DNA of 64,000 nt from an uncultured beta proteobacterium (GTDB lineage Bacteria; Pseudomonadota; Gammaproteobacteria; Burkholderiales; SG8-39), in NCBI GenBank assembly GCA_903928055.1, contig CAIYPG010000113.1, forward strand, positions 1 to 64,000, given 5' to 3'. Below the pieces are notes generated by a model. That model did no database searches. It was not told the origin of the DNA and was given only the letters and a program-made list of their open reading frames with translations. Positions 1 to 9,294 of the stretch are shown piece after piece (position 1 is the stretch's first letter; the number at the start of each line of letters is the position of its first letter). The translations under genes were made by a program, and so were the position numbers.

Positions 1-437
1 GAGGAAGATTGCCCTCCAGAAAACTATATGCCGGCAAGTGGCCTTATATGTATGTAGGTAGTTGCATATGCAGGTGTATGGTTTTAGGCTTTCTCGACAT
101 TACATCTATCACTAGTTAGGCAGCTTACAAATATTGATGCCCGAGATCTGTGCTGCGGTACCCAATGAATTTCGATCCGAAGATATTGATATCGAGCCGG
201 TCAGTTCAGCTCAGTCGGTACAACTGCGCAGCGCGCACAGTACCAAAGCGACGTAGCCGCAATCTTTAGCACTCCACGTGGCCAACAGCTTTGGCCTGCT
301 TGATGAATTTGTAGCCACTCGGCGAGTGAGTCCGGGGTTGATTTCTTGGCTCCATGTGCATATTCGGCGGCTCTGGCGTCAACTGATCGCCCGCTCCGTG
401 TCCTGAATGCGGAGGTGCCTGCCGGCAGATTGCCTGC
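1..437. other. Gap without a recognisable gene
   Basis: No convincing gene is seen. The first 130 bases are clearly more AT-rich than the rest of the window. Short readable stretches on the minus strand, such as about 29 codons near 345-260, have no recognisable family and no good ribosome binding site. The region could be the decayed edge of a mobile or deleted element, but no terminal repeats or transposase motifs are visible. Confidence 0.4.
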
Positions 438-1439
438 CTATTCTTCCGCGGCCGTGATGCCGTTGTCCTTCACGACCTTTTTCCAGCGCGCGATTTCGGT
501 GACGACGTGCCTGCGGAAGTCCGGGGCCGAGCTGCCCACCATGATGGTGCCGTCTTCCTTGAACTTGTCGATGATGTCGGGCATTTTCGCGATCTTGCCG
601 AATTCCGCGGCGAGCTTGTTGACGATCGCAGGCGGAACCGCCGCCGTGGTGAAGATGCCCTCCCAGGCCGAATAGTCGAAACCGGGGATGCCCTGCTCGG
701 CCACCGTTTTCAGGTCCGGCATCAGCGCCGAACGCTCGCCGCTGATGGTGACAATGGCGCGCATCTTTCCGGACTTGATGAAGGGCAGTGCATTGAAGAT
801 GCTGGCCGGTGACACGTCAATGCGGCCCGCCACCTGGTCGGTAAACATCGGCGCGGCGCCCTTGTAGTGGATGAAAGTCACCTCGGTGTTCGTCGCGCCA
901 TGCAGCCAGGCGCCGGCGATGTGGTAACTGCCGCCCATGCCGCTGGTGCCGAAATTGAGTTTGCCCGGGTTTGCCTTCGCGTAGGCAATATACTCGGCAA
1001 AATTGGTGATCGGCAGCGAAGGACGCACCATCAGGATCGCAGGCCGTTTCAGCGTGAGCGACACTGGCGCCAGGTCCTTGATCGGATCATAGGGCAGGTC
1101 CTTGTAGGTTGCCGCCGCGATCGTGTAGCTGGCCGATGTGATGAGCAGCGTATATCCGTCCGGCGTCGCCCTGGCGACGTAGTTTGTGCCCACGGTCGCG
1201 CCCGCCCCGGGCTTGAAGTCGAGGATGAATGGCCGGCCCAGGGACTCGGTGAGTTTTTGCGAATACAGGCGCGCCCCCTTGTCGGTGGTACCGCCTGGCA
1301 CGAAGGGACTGATGAAGGTCACCGGTTTTGACGGATAACTGGCGGCGGCATCCTGCGCGAACACGGGAGCGCAGAGCAGCAGGCTGATCGTGGAAACCAT
1401 GGCCGCAGCGACCGGTATTGCAAAACGGTTGAATGTCAT
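438..1439 (-). CDS. Bug-family (TctC-type) periplasmic solute receptor
   Basis: A periplasmic binding protein of the tripartite tricarboxylate transporter receptor family, 333 residues. The start at 1439 is preceded by GAGGAGAGGGGC; an upstream in-frame start would add 23 residues ahead of the signal peptide. A Sec signal peptide ends near AFAQ-like VFAQ (about residue 29). The mature protein has the family hallmarks: YPSKPVTFISPFVPGG followed by TTDKGAR, the PGAG loop, PDGYTLL and HYKGAAP. It is very close in sequence to the receptors at 24102 and 45745, which share the LDFKxGAG loop, so these three form a subfamily. Its ribosome binding site overlaps the stop of the upstream amidohydrolase, so the two are probably co-transcribed. 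The ligand cannot be read from sequence; known family ligands are mostly carboxylates. Confidence 0.93.
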   Translation of the reverse strand: MTFNRFAIPVAAAMVSTISLLLCAPVFAQDAAASYPSKPVTFISPFVPGGTTDKGARLYSQKLTESLGRPFILDFKPGAGATVGTNYVARATPDGYTLLITSASYTIAAATYKDLPYDPIKDLAPVSLTLKRPAILMVRPSLPITNFAEYIAYAKANPGKLNFGTSGMGGSYHIAGAWLHGATNTEVTFIHYKGAAPMFTDQVAGRIDVSPASIFNALPFIKSGKMRAIVTISGERSALMPDLKTVAEQGIPGFDYSAWEGIFTTAAVPPAIVNKLAAEFGKIAKMPDIIDKFKEDGTIMVGSSAPDFRRHVVTEIARWKKVVKDNGITAAEE

Positions 1440-1449
1440 GCCCCTCTCC

Positions 1450-2313
1450 TCAATTGATTGGCCGGAATCCGCCGGCTTGTTCCTGGACTTTCCATCCCAG
1501 CCATTCACACAGGCCGCGGCCCATGATCCAGTCGAGATCGTCTGAAGTCAGCCAGTTCATTTCTTCGGTGAACATCGTCACGCATTCGCGATAAGGCCCG
1601 TGCAGGCGGCTCAGGTCACTGCCCCAGAACATGCGCTTCGGGCCGAACGCATCGTACACACGCCGCAAATAGGGATGCAGGCTCCGATACGGATAACCGT
1701 CGGAGGCATAGCCGGGCATGGAACTGACCTTGACGGCGACGTTGCCGTTGTCTGCAATAGCCAGCAGGCGGTCCAGGTTTGCAAAGGCCTCCGCGCCCTT
1801 CTGCGTGTCGTTGACGATGCCCAGGTGATCAACGGCGATGCGCAGGTCCGGATGGCGCTTGGCCACCGTTGCCACACTGTGCGCGTCGGCCTGCATCACG
1901 GAGGCAAACACCCTCACTCCTGCACGCTCGGCTTCTGCCCAGAACCATTCCACGTCGGGATCAGTGGGAAGTTTTTTCAACTCGGACTTGAAATTGATGC
2001 GCACCCCGAACATGCCCGGCTGATCGCGCCAGTGGGCAAGCCTGCCGCGCGCGGCGGGATCTTCCAGCTCCAGCCGGCCCATGATGGCGAAACGATCGGG
2101 GTGACTGCGCACCGCGGCAATCGCCAGATCATTGCGCCCACCTTCGATGCTGGGAGGAACGATGACGACGCGATCGACGCCTGCGGCATCCATTTCGCAC
2201 AACACTTCGTCCGCGCCCAGCGGTACAGGCCGCTGCGCCTTACGGCCCGGCTTCCACGGGCGCTCCGGCGTGTTGGGTCCCCAGATATGGACCTGCGAGT
2301 CGGCGATCAGCAT
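1450..2313 (-). CDS. Amidohydrolase family (TIM-barrel) metal hydrolase
   Basis: A 287-residue protein of the amidohydrolase_2 type, which includes 2-pyrone-4,6-dicarboxylate lactonase-like and decarboxylase-like enzymes. The N-terminal DSQVHIW is the modified metal-binding motif of this group, VDHLG lies in the middle, and FWGSDLSR near residue 230 carries the expected acidic residue. There is no signal peptide, so it acts in the cytoplasm. The start at 2313 is chosen because GGAGGAGAAC precedes it; a longer reading begins without a site. The downstream Bug receptor begins 11 bases after its stop, suggesting that the receptor supplies its substrate or a precursor. Hydrolysis of a lactone or decarboxylation of a small aromatic or carboxylic acid fits the family, but the substrate is unknown. 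Confidence 0.85.
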   Translation of the reverse strand: MLIADSQVHIWGPNTPERPWKPGRKAQRPVPLGADEVLCEMDAAGVDRVVIVPPSIEGGRNDLAIAAVRSHPDRFAIMGRLELEDPAARGRLAHWRDQPGMFGVRINFKSELKKLPTDPDVEWFWAEAERAGVRVFASVMQADAHSVATVAKRHPDLRIAVDHLGIVNDTQKGAEAFANLDRLLAIADNGNVAVKVSSMPGYASDGYPYRSLHPYLRRVYDAFGPKRMFWGSDLSRLHGPYRECVTMFTEEMNWLTSDDLDWIMGRGLCEWLGWKVQEQAGGFRPIN

Positions 2314-2511
2314 GTTCTCCTCCACAGTCGAGACGCAGATCATTTTTATGTCGCTGTTATATCATACGGTTGAAGCAATAATGCGGCGCGACACCTCATC
2401 GGAAAGCTCGATGAGCCATGACTTCGACTGACGCGCCGGCCCGCTCTTCTGACACGCAATGGTTTCACACGGAACCGCGGCTTCTCCACAATGAACTCAA
2501 AGGGAGACGAG

Positions 2512-3471
2512 ATGAGAACTCTTACGTCAATGATGAGCTGCCTGCTGCTGACTGGCTTCATCGCTGCGCCCGCGGTCCATGCCCAGGAGTTTCCGTCCAG
2601 GCTGGTAAGGATATTGGCCACTGAAGCCGGTGGCGGTGGCGACACCGTGGCCCGCATCATGGCGCCGGATCTGAGCTATACGTGGGGACGGCCGGTGGTC
2701 ATTGAAAACAAGAATGTCCAGCTGGGTTACATGGAGGTCGCCAAATCTTCCCCGGACGGGCATACGCTGGTGATCAGCAGCAGCGGACTCTGGCTGTTGC
2801 CCCTGTTTCGGAATGACACGCCCTGGGATGCGCTGCGGGATTTTTCGCCCATCGTCCAGGCCGTGCAGCAACCGGCCATTCTTGCCGTCAATTCGACGCT
2901 GCCGGTGCAATCCATCAAGGAGCTGATCGCCCTTGCCAAGGCCAGGCCCGGCGAACTCAACTACTCGGCCGGCGTGATCGGCGGAGCCCAGCACCTCGCC
3001 ACCGAATTGTTTCTTTCCATGGCAGGCATCAAGGTCACCGCTGTCTACTACAAGGGCACGGCACCAGCGATCAATGCCGTTCTCGGCGACCAGGCACAAA
3101 TGGTGGTCTCCAATGCGCCGTCCATCCTCCCCCATATCAAGTCCGGAAGACTGCGCGCGCTGGGCCTGACTACATCACAGCCATCGGTGCTGGTGCCCGG
3201 CGTTCCGACAATCAGCGCGGCCGGCCTGCCGGGGTATGAGGCAGACGTCATTCTGGCGATGTTCGGGCCCAGTGGAATTCCACCCGCCCTGGTCAATCGC
3301 CTGAATCAGGACATGGCGCGCACCCTGAACAAACCGGAAGTGAAGGACCGGCTGCTCACTGTTGGCGCTGAAGTGTCGGCGGGTTCCCCGCAACAACTGC
3401 AGAATGCGGTCAAGCTGGAAATCAGCAAGTGGGGAAAAGTCATCAAGGACGCGGGAATACGCCTCGAATAG
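2512..3471 (+). CDS. Bug-family periplasmic solute receptor
   Basis: A 319-residue TctC-type receptor. The start at 2512 is favoured over the ATG at 2491 because AAGGGAGACGAG lies directly before it and because it places a normal signal peptide (hydrophobic stretch ending at VHAQ) at the N terminus. The usual PGGxxD loop is unusual here: it reads ATEAGGGGDTVAR, with Ala-Glu-Gly-Gly in place of the common Pro-Gly-Gly segment. SPDGHTL and YYKGTAP are present. It is transcribed divergently from the amidohydrolase and converges on the 2-hydroxyacid dehydrogenase. The altered loop sits in the carboxylate-binding region of known Bug structures and may signal a different ligand; that is inference. 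Confidence 0.9.
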   Translation: MRTLTSMMSCLLLTGFIAAPAVHAQEFPSRLVRILATEAGGGGDTVARIMAPDLSYTWGRPVVIENKNVQLGYMEVAKSSPDGHTLVISSSGLWLLPLFRNDTPWDALRDFSPIVQAVQQPAILAVNSTLPVQSIKELIALAKARPGELNYSAGVIGGAQHLATELFLSMAGIKVTAVYYKGTAPAINAVLGDQAQMVVSNAPSILPHIKSGRLRALGLTTSQPSVLVPGVPTISAAGLPGYEADVILAMFGPSGIPPALVNRLNQDMARTLNKPEVKDRLLTVGAEVSAGSPQQLQNAVKLEISKWGKVIKDAGIRLE

Positions 3472-3563
3472 TCAAGAGAGCACCGATCAAGTCCGGAACA
3501 TGAGAACGCCCCATCTGAAGCGGGGGATTTTCAAGGAGGCCAGCCCCCTTGATCACTATTTCC

Positions 3564-4727
3564 CTAGCTGATCTTGGCGTACTCGAGCAACTCGGGCGTC
3601 AACTGATCGATTGACGTGCAGCCGCACAATGCCATCGTGCGGCCGATCTCTTCCTGGAAAATCTGTATCGCGCGGGCGGCGCCATCGTAGCCCGCCACCG
3701 CCGTTCCGTAGAGCGTGCTGCGCCCCACCAGCACCGTATCCGCACCCAGCGCCATGGCCTTCACCACATCGGTGCCGCGCCGGAAGCCGCTGTCCACGAT
3801 CACCGTCGTTTTATGTCCCACCGCCTTGACGATCGCGGGCAGCGCATCGATCGGCGCCATCGTCGCGTCGAGGCAGCGGCCGCCGTGGTTCGACACCACC
3901 ACGCCATCGGCACCATTGGCGATCGCCAGTTCCGCGTCTTCCGGATGCAGCACGCCCTTGGCGAGCAGCTTGCCCGGCCAGTTGTCACGCAGCATCTTCA
4001 GGTCATCCCAGGTGAGCGAGTCGTTGCGCCGCCCGGCCTGGCCGAAACCGCCGCCCAGCTGCTTCCTCAGGGATTCCGGATAGTTCTCGTGCCTGGGCAT
4101 GCCGCCGGTGGCGATGTACCGTCCCAGCGTGCCGAACAGCCAGCGCGGGTGGGTGAGCACGTCGAGCGTGTTGCGGCTGTTGTAAGTGAAGGGAACGGAA
4201 AAACCGTTGCGATGGTTATACTCGCGATTGCCCGACACGGCAGTATCCACCGTCACCAGCAATGCCTCAAAGCCGGCGTTCTCTGCGCGCTTCACCAGTT
4301 CCAGCGACAGCTTGCGATCCTGGAACATGTAGAGCTGCATCCACAGCGTGCCGCCCACCTCGGTGGCAATCTTTTCCATGCTGGTGATGGAGCCGGTGGC
4401 GAGCGTGAACGGAATGCCGGCGGCCTTGGCCGCGCGCGCCAGTTCCAGTTCGCCCTGGTACCACATCATGCCGGCGGCGCCCGTCGGAGCGATGGCGATG
4501 GGCAGCTTGTGCTGCTTGCCGAACACCGTCGTCGCCAGATTGCGGCCCGACACGTCGCGCAGCACGCGCGGCTTGAGCTTGATGCGCTCGAAAGCTTCGC
4601 GGTTGTTGCGCAGCGCCACCTCGTCCTCGGTGCCACGGTCCACGAACTCGAACAGCCATTTCGGCAGGCGTGCCTTCGCCTTGTCACGCAGGTCAAAGAT
4701 GTTGTATGCGTCGTCGATGCGGGCCAT
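3564..4727 (-). CDS. FMN-dependent alpha-hydroxyacid dehydrogenase (lactate dehydrogenase/glycolate oxidase family)
   Basis: A 387-residue flavoenzyme that oxidises an L-2-hydroxyacid to the 2-oxoacid. The FMN-binding barrel shows IAPTGAAGMM (residues 79-88), TLATGSITSMEKIA, MQLYMF and TVDTAVSGNREYNHRNGF. Lys257 in LLAKG matches the flavin N1/O2 lysine, and His281 in SNHGGR matches the catalytic base. The start follows GAGGAGGAGACACC. Length and motifs fit LldD/HAO-type enzymes, and the substrate may be lactate, mandelate or another hydroxyacid. It is transcribed divergently from a class III CoA transferase 153 bases away, so the two could share a regulator. Confidence 0.93.
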   Translation of the reverse strand: MARIDDAYNIFDLRDKAKARLPKWLFEFVDRGTEDEVALRNNREAFERIKLKPRVLRDVSGRNLATTVFGKQHKLPIAIAPTGAAGMMWYQGELELARAAKAAGIPFTLATGSITSMEKIATEVGGTLWMQLYMFQDRKLSLELVKRAENAGFEALLVTVDTAVSGNREYNHRNGFSVPFTYNSRNTLDVLTHPRWLFGTLGRYIATGGMPRHENYPESLRKQLGGGFGQAGRRNDSLTWDDLKMLRDNWPGKLLAKGVLHPEDAELAIANGADGVVVSNHGGRCLDATMAPIDALPAIVKAVGHKTTVIVDSGFRRGTDVVKAMALGADTVLVGRSTLYGTAVAGYDGAARAIQIFQEEIGRTMALCGCTSIDQLTPELLEYAKIS

Positions 4728-4880
4728 GGTGTCTCCTCCTCGTTGCCTCGTTGTTTTTCGCCATTATGCGGGTAGCAGGGCCCAACGTACAGGACCACAA
4801 GGCAATCGACCCATCGACCCATCGACGATCAGGCCGCGATTGCAGTACCCTTGAGCCACAACGATAAAAGGAGAACACAC

Positions 4881-6092
4881 ATGCAGCCGCTGTCCGGAAT
4901 CCGGGTCATTGATGTCAGCCGCGTCGTCGCGGGCCCTTTCTGCACCTTCCAGCTCGCCCTGCAGGGCGCTGACGTGATCAAGATCGAGATGCCGGGCAAG
5001 GGCGACCCGGTGCGCTGGAGCCCGGCCGGCAGTGATACGCATTACCGCACCCGCGGCATGGCCACGAATTACATGCCGCAGAATTCCAACAAGCGTTCCC
5101 TGACGCTCAACCTGAAGAACGAAGAAGGCAAGGCGGTGTTCCGCGAAATGGTGAAGACCGCCGACGTGGTGATGGAAAACTTCCGCGCCGGCTACATGAA
5201 GGAACTGGGCCTCGATTACGACGAACTGCGCAAGATCAACCCGAAGCTGATTTTCTGTTCGCTCACCGCGTACGGCCAGAACGCCCCCAAGGGCCATCAC
5301 ACCGCCTACGACGGCATCGTGCAGGCGGCCTCAGGTATGATGAGCGTGACCGGCACCAAGGTCACCGGGCCGCTCAAGGTCGGGCCGGTGATCCTCGACT
5401 ACGCCTCGGGCCTTGCCGCCGCCTACGCCATCACACTGTCGCTGCTGCGCCGCGACAAGACCGGTGAGGGCCAGTACATCGACGTCTCCATGCTGGACAC
5501 CGCCCTCACCTTCATGAGCGCGCTTATCGTGGACTACAAGGCCACCGGCAACGTGCCCGGCCTCCGTGGCAATGTGCCGGCGAGCGGCGTGCCCACCTCA
5601 GGCTACTATCACTGCGCCGACGAACGCATGATCGTGGTCGGCGCCAATGAGGAGCACCAGGCGGTGAAACTGTTCGAGGTGCTCGGCCAGGCCCACCTGC
5701 TTGCAGACCCGCGCTTCACCGGCATGGAAGAGCGCCTCGCGAACGGCCCGGCACTCGCTGCCATCTTCGCTGCCATCTTCAAGACCCGGACCTCGGTCGA
5801 GTGGGAACAGATACTGAACGACGCCCGCGTGCCCTGTTCATTGGTGCGCTCCATCGACGAGATCCTCGCGCATCCGCAGGTCGCGGCACGCCAGCAACTG
5901 CACACCTTCAAGGACTTGAAGAGCACCGAGAGTGACGTCACGGTGCTGAACGCGCCGTTCAAGTTCGCGAAGGACGGCCCGCAGTTGAAGTCTCCGCCGC
6001 CGACGGTGGGGGAACATACCGAGGCGGTGCTCGGGGAATTTGGCTATGACAAGGACCAGATTGCGGGACTGAGGAAGCGCGGAGTCGTCTGA
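4881..6092 (+). CDS. Class III CoA transferase (CaiB/BaiF family)
   Basis: A 403-residue family III acyl-CoA:carboxylate CoA transferase. Typical elements are PLSGIRVIDVSRVVAGPF at the N terminus, ADVIKIEMPGKGDPVR, NSNKRSLTLNLK, and VVMENFRAGYM. Asp173 in VILDYASG lies at the position of the catalytic aspartate of formyl-CoA transferase, followed by TGEGQYIDVSMLD. The start at 4881 follows AAAGGAGAACACAC; an earlier ATG at 4851 lacks a site. It probably activates a carboxylate taken up by the cell by moving CoA from a donor thioester, in the cytoplasm as a dimer. The SDR gene 90 bases downstream may be co-transcribed. Confidence 0.94.
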   Translation: MQPLSGIRVIDVSRVVAGPFCTFQLALQGADVIKIEMPGKGDPVRWSPAGSDTHYRTRGMATNYMPQNSNKRSLTLNLKNEEGKAVFREMVKTADVVMENFRAGYMKELGLDYDELRKINPKLIFCSLTAYGQNAPKGHHTAYDGIVQAASGMMSVTGTKVTGPLKVGPVILDYASGLAAAYAITLSLLRRDKTGEGQYIDVSMLDTALTFMSALIVDYKATGNVPGLRGNVPASGVPTSGYYHCADERMIVVGANEEHQAVKLFEVLGQAHLLADPRFTGMEERLANGPALAAIFAAIFKTRTSVEWEQILNDARVPCSLVRSIDEILAHPQVAARQQLHTFKDLKSTESDVTVLNAPFKFAKDGPQLKSPPPTVGEHTEAVLGEFGYDKDQIAGLRKRGVV

Positions 6093-6182
6093 CGTTCGAG
6101 GCTCTCGCCGTACGGTCGATGCCTTGCGATAGGATTCGCGCAAGGTCGTGCAGGTTCCGGACATGCTCAGGAGTGCATCAGG

Positions 6183-6941
6183 ATGGAGCTGAAGCTTGAA
6201 GGGAAGACCGCGCTGGTCACCGGCGCCAGCAGCCAGGGCATCGGCCGCGCGATCGCGAAAGGGCTGGCGGCCGAGGGCGTGCAACTGTGCATTGCTGCAA
6301 GGAGGCGGGAACTGCTCGAACAACTCGCCGACGAGATCGGCGCATCTGGAGGCAGGCGGCCCGTGGTCATCGCCGCGGACTTGCTGCAGGCGGATGGGCC
6401 GGCGAAGCTCGCCGAGGAAACGCTCGCACGACTGGGCAGCATCGGCATACTGGTGAACTCCGCGGGGTTCGGCCTGGGGCGCTACGGCCTCAACGCGCCG
6501 GAGGAACAATGGGAACGCGAGTTCGCCCTCATTTTCGCGAACATTCGCAAGCTCAGCCTGGCCGTCGTTCCCGACATGATCAAACATCAGTGGGGGCGCA
6601 TCATCAGCATTACCGGGCACTCGGAGACGCGATATCTGAACGGGGCCACCGCCTCGAAGGCGGCCGTGCATGGATTTTCCAAGGGCTTGTCCTGCGAGGT
6701 CGGCAAACACGGCATCACTGTCAACTGCATCGCGCCCGGCAAGATCCTGAGCGAACAGGTGCTGCGCAAGTACGACGAGCATAAACGCAAGGAAATCGCC
6801 GAAGAAGAGATACCGGTTGGCCGCTTCGGAGAACCCGAGGAACTTGCGCGGCTCGCCGTTTTTCTCTCCTCTCCGCTGGCAAGCTACATCACTGGCACGG
6901 TGATTCCTGTCGATGGTGGCCTGCGGCGCTACGCTTTTTGA
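6183..6941 (+). CDS. SDR-family oxidoreductase lacking the catalytic tyrosine
   Basis: A 252-residue short-chain dehydrogenase/reductase fold. The nucleotide-binding TGASSQGIG (residues 13-21), NSAG (92-95) and Ser142 are present, and the C terminus has VDGG. The active-site YxxxK is not: the sequence reads NGATASKAAV, with Ala155 where Tyr is expected and Lys159 retained. The substitution is clear in the DNA (GCC codon) with no frameshift, so this is either a non-canonical family or an enzyme with altered chemistry. CAGGAG lies upstream of the start. It follows the CoA transferase and precedes a Bug receptor on the same strand. Confidence 0.88.
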   Translation: MELKLEGKTALVTGASSQGIGRAIAKGLAAEGVQLCIAARRRELLEQLADEIGASGGRRPVVIAADLLQADGPAKLAEETLARLGSIGILVNSAGFGLGRYGLNAPEEQWEREFALIFANIRKLSLAVVPDMIKHQWGRIISITGHSETRYLNGATASKAAVHGFSKGLSCEVGKHGITVNCIAPGKILSEQVLRKYDEHKRKEIAEEEIPVGRFGEPEELARLAVFLSSPLASYITGTVIPVDGGLRRYAF

Positions 6942-7022
6942 TTGGATGGCATTGCACAAGTCCGGGGACTAACCCTGGCGCACTTCCTACCAGACGCTTT
7001 CAAGATGAAAAAGGAGACGGTC

Positions 7023-8042
7023 ATGCAGCCGATGTTCGCAAGGAGTGCAGCCAACACATGCAAGAACCGAAGTATCCGCCTGCTGTGCGCGGCCATGATG
7101 GCATTGGGCACGATGCCCGCGAGTGCCCAGACCGCTGCCGGTTATCCCAGCAAGCCGGTACGCGTCATCACCCCTTACCCCGCCGGCGGCAGCGCATCAG
7201 TCATTGCACGCACCTTTGCCGAAAGCTACGCCAGGGACTTCGGGCATCCGTTCCTTGTCGACAACCGGCCTGGCGCCAGCTCGATCATCGGCACGCAAGC
7301 CGTGGCGCGCGCGGCGCCCGACGGGCACACACTGCTCGTCATATCAAACACGCTCGCGGTCATTCACTGGACGATACCCGACCGCCCCTATGACACGCTG
7401 AAAGACCTTGTCGGCGTCTCCACGCTCGTGCGCAATGACCACATGATCGCCGTCAACCCGTCCTTCCCCGCCGGCAATCTGAGGGAAATGATTGCCTATT
7501 TGAAGAAAAATCCCGGCAAGGTGAATGCCTACACAACTGCGCAGGGCTCCATCAACCATCTCGAGAACCTGCAGTTCATGCAGGCCACCGGCACCAATTA
7601 CACGGTGGTGCCCTACAAGGGCGGTGGCGCAGGGCTGACCGACCTGGTATCAGGCACGATCCAGATGGCCATCAACACCCCGAATCTTTTCGCCTCTTTC
7701 ATCAAGAGCGGCAAGCTGAAGGGCATTGCCCTCTCGGGTGAGCGACGCAATCCTGTTCTCCCTGAAGTACCGACCTTTGCTGAAGCCGGCCTGAAGGACT
7801 TCTCGATCGGCACCTGGTATTCGTTGTTTGCGCCGGGCGCGACCCCCAGGGACATCGTCGATAAATTGAATGCCGCCACTGCCAGGGCGCAGGCCTCCAA
7901 AGATGTCCAGGACATCCTTGCCAAACAGGCCATCGACCCTTTCCCCAGCACTGTCGCCGCCACCAATGCGCTGATGCGAGTGGAACTGGACATGTGGGGC
8001 AAGGTGGTCAAGGAATTCGACGTCAAGCCCGAAGCGGACTAG
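7023..8042 (+). CDS. Bug-family periplasmic solute receptor
   Basis: A 339-residue TctC-type receptor. The start at 7023 is chosen because AAAGGAGACGGTC precedes it and because the long basic n-region and hydrophobic segment ending at ASAQ then form a normal signal peptide. Mature sequence begins near GYPSKPVRVITPYPAGG; further hallmarks are NRPGASSIIGTQAV, PDGHTLL and PYKGGG. It lies 81 bases after the SDR gene and is probably in the same unit as the CoA transferase and SDR. It converges on another Bug gene. Its ligand is unknown. Confidence 0.93.
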   Translation: MQPMFARSAANTCKNRSIRLLCAAMMALGTMPASAQTAAGYPSKPVRVITPYPAGGSASVIARTFAESYARDFGHPFLVDNRPGASSIIGTQAVARAAPDGHTLLVISNTLAVIHWTIPDRPYDTLKDLVGVSTLVRNDHMIAVNPSFPAGNLREMIAYLKKNPGKVNAYTTAQGSINHLENLQFMQATGTNYTVVPYKGGGAGLTDLVSGTIQMAINTPNLFASFIKSGKLKGIALSGERRNPVLPEVPTFAEAGLKDFSIGTWYSLFAPGATPRDIVDKLNAATARAQASKDVQDILAKQAIDPFPSTVAATNALMRVELDMWGKVVKEFDVKPEAD

Positions 8043-8197
8043 CGCGCAAACCCGGCGTTTTTCTACGGCCATGGAAGCGTCCATTGCCATCGGCACGAAG
8101 GAAGACTGAGGAAACACGGGGAGATCTGACGTTCAAATCCCCGGAAGGGGACTCCGATACGAGTCAGCCATTTCCGTTGCTGCAGCCGGCCCTTGTC

Positions 8198-9178
8198 CTA
8201 TTCCGCAACAATTTTCGCTTCAACAATGACCTTGCTCCAGCGTTCAAAATCACTGGCTATCTGCCGGCTGACGAATTCGGGAGTGCTTGCGGCAGGCTCC
8301 GCTCCCTGGCTGGTCAGGGCCCTGATGACCTGCGGATCCGCCAGCGCGCGACGAATGACGGTATTCAACTGGGTAATGATGGGTGCCGGCGTCTTGTTCT
8401 GCGTGAACAAGGCAAACCACGTCGAAACCTCATAGCCGGGATAGCCGGATTCGGCGACGGTCGGAACATCCGGGGCAACTGGAGACCGGGTTGCCGTGCC
8501 CACCGCCAGTGCCACCAGCTTTCCCGAATTGATGTATTGCACCACTGTCGCCATGCTGGTCAGCGTGAGTTGCACGCGATTCGCCAGCAGATCCTGCATC
8601 AATGGCGCCGCGCCCTTGTAGGCAATGTGCACCATGTCGATTTTTGCCATCGACTTCAGCAACTCCATGCCCAGCTGATTGGGTGTTCCGACGCCTCCCG
8701 AGCCGAAATTCAGCTGCCCGGGTTTCGACCTGGCCAGCTTCACCAGGTCGGCAATGGTCTTCACGTTCAGTGCCGGATTGGCCACGATGATCTGCGTGCT
8801 GTTGACCAGCAGGCTGATCGGTGCGATGTCGTGGATGGGATCGTAGGGAATCTTGTCCCCGTACAGTGCCTTGGCAATTGACGTATGGCTGGGAGAAGAA
8901 AGCAGCAACGTGTAACCATCCGGAGCAGAACGAATGGCCAGCTGCGTACCCAGAACACCATTGGCGCTGGGCTGATTATCGATGAGGACCGACTGCCCCA
9001 GTATCTCGCCCATCTTTGCGCCGACCGTGCGCGCCACGAGGTCCGTCGGTCCGGCAGGTGGAAAGTTGACGATGACCTTGATGGGCCTGGACGGATAGCC
9101 TTGCGCAGCCGCAAGCGGGACAACAAGCATTCCAAAGGCAATGGCCGCAACTTTGCACAAGCTGTGATTGGTCAACAT
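8198..9178 (-). CDS. Bug-family periplasmic solute receptor
   Basis: A 326-residue TctC-type receptor. A TTG in frame at 9181 is adjacent, but the ATG at 9178 has GGGAGGATCAATTG before it. The signal peptide ends near PLAAAQ. The mature part shows YPSRPIKVIVNFPPAGPTD, SAPDGYTLLLSS, and AYKGAAPLMQDLLANR. It lies downstream of the OYE-type oxidoreductase on the same strand, separated by 116 bases, and converges on the receptor that ends at 8042. The 155-base convergent gap contains no clear terminator hairpin. Confidence 0.93.
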   Translation of the reverse strand: MLTNHSLCKVAAIAFGMLVVPLAAAQGYPSRPIKVIVNFPPAGPTDLVARTVGAKMGEILGQSVLIDNQPSANGVLGTQLAIRSAPDGYTLLLSSPSHTSIAKALYGDKIPYDPIHDIAPISLLVNSTQIIVANPALNVKTIADLVKLARSKPGQLNFGSGGVGTPNQLGMELLKSMAKIDMVHIAYKGAAPLMQDLLANRVQLTLTSMATVVQYINSGKLVALAVGTATRSPVAPDVPTVAESGYPGYEVSTWFALFTQNKTPAPIITQLNTVIRRALADPQVIRALTSQGAEPAASTPEFVSRQIASDFERWSKVIVEAKIVAE

Positions 9179-9294
9179 CAATTGATCCTCCCGCTTTGCA
9201 TTGGCTGACAGAATCGAACTAAGCCGCTCTGATCCGAGGCACCACCAGGTGAGGATCCTTGCGACAGCCTTTGGCGCCGTCGCCCGCGCGGGAA

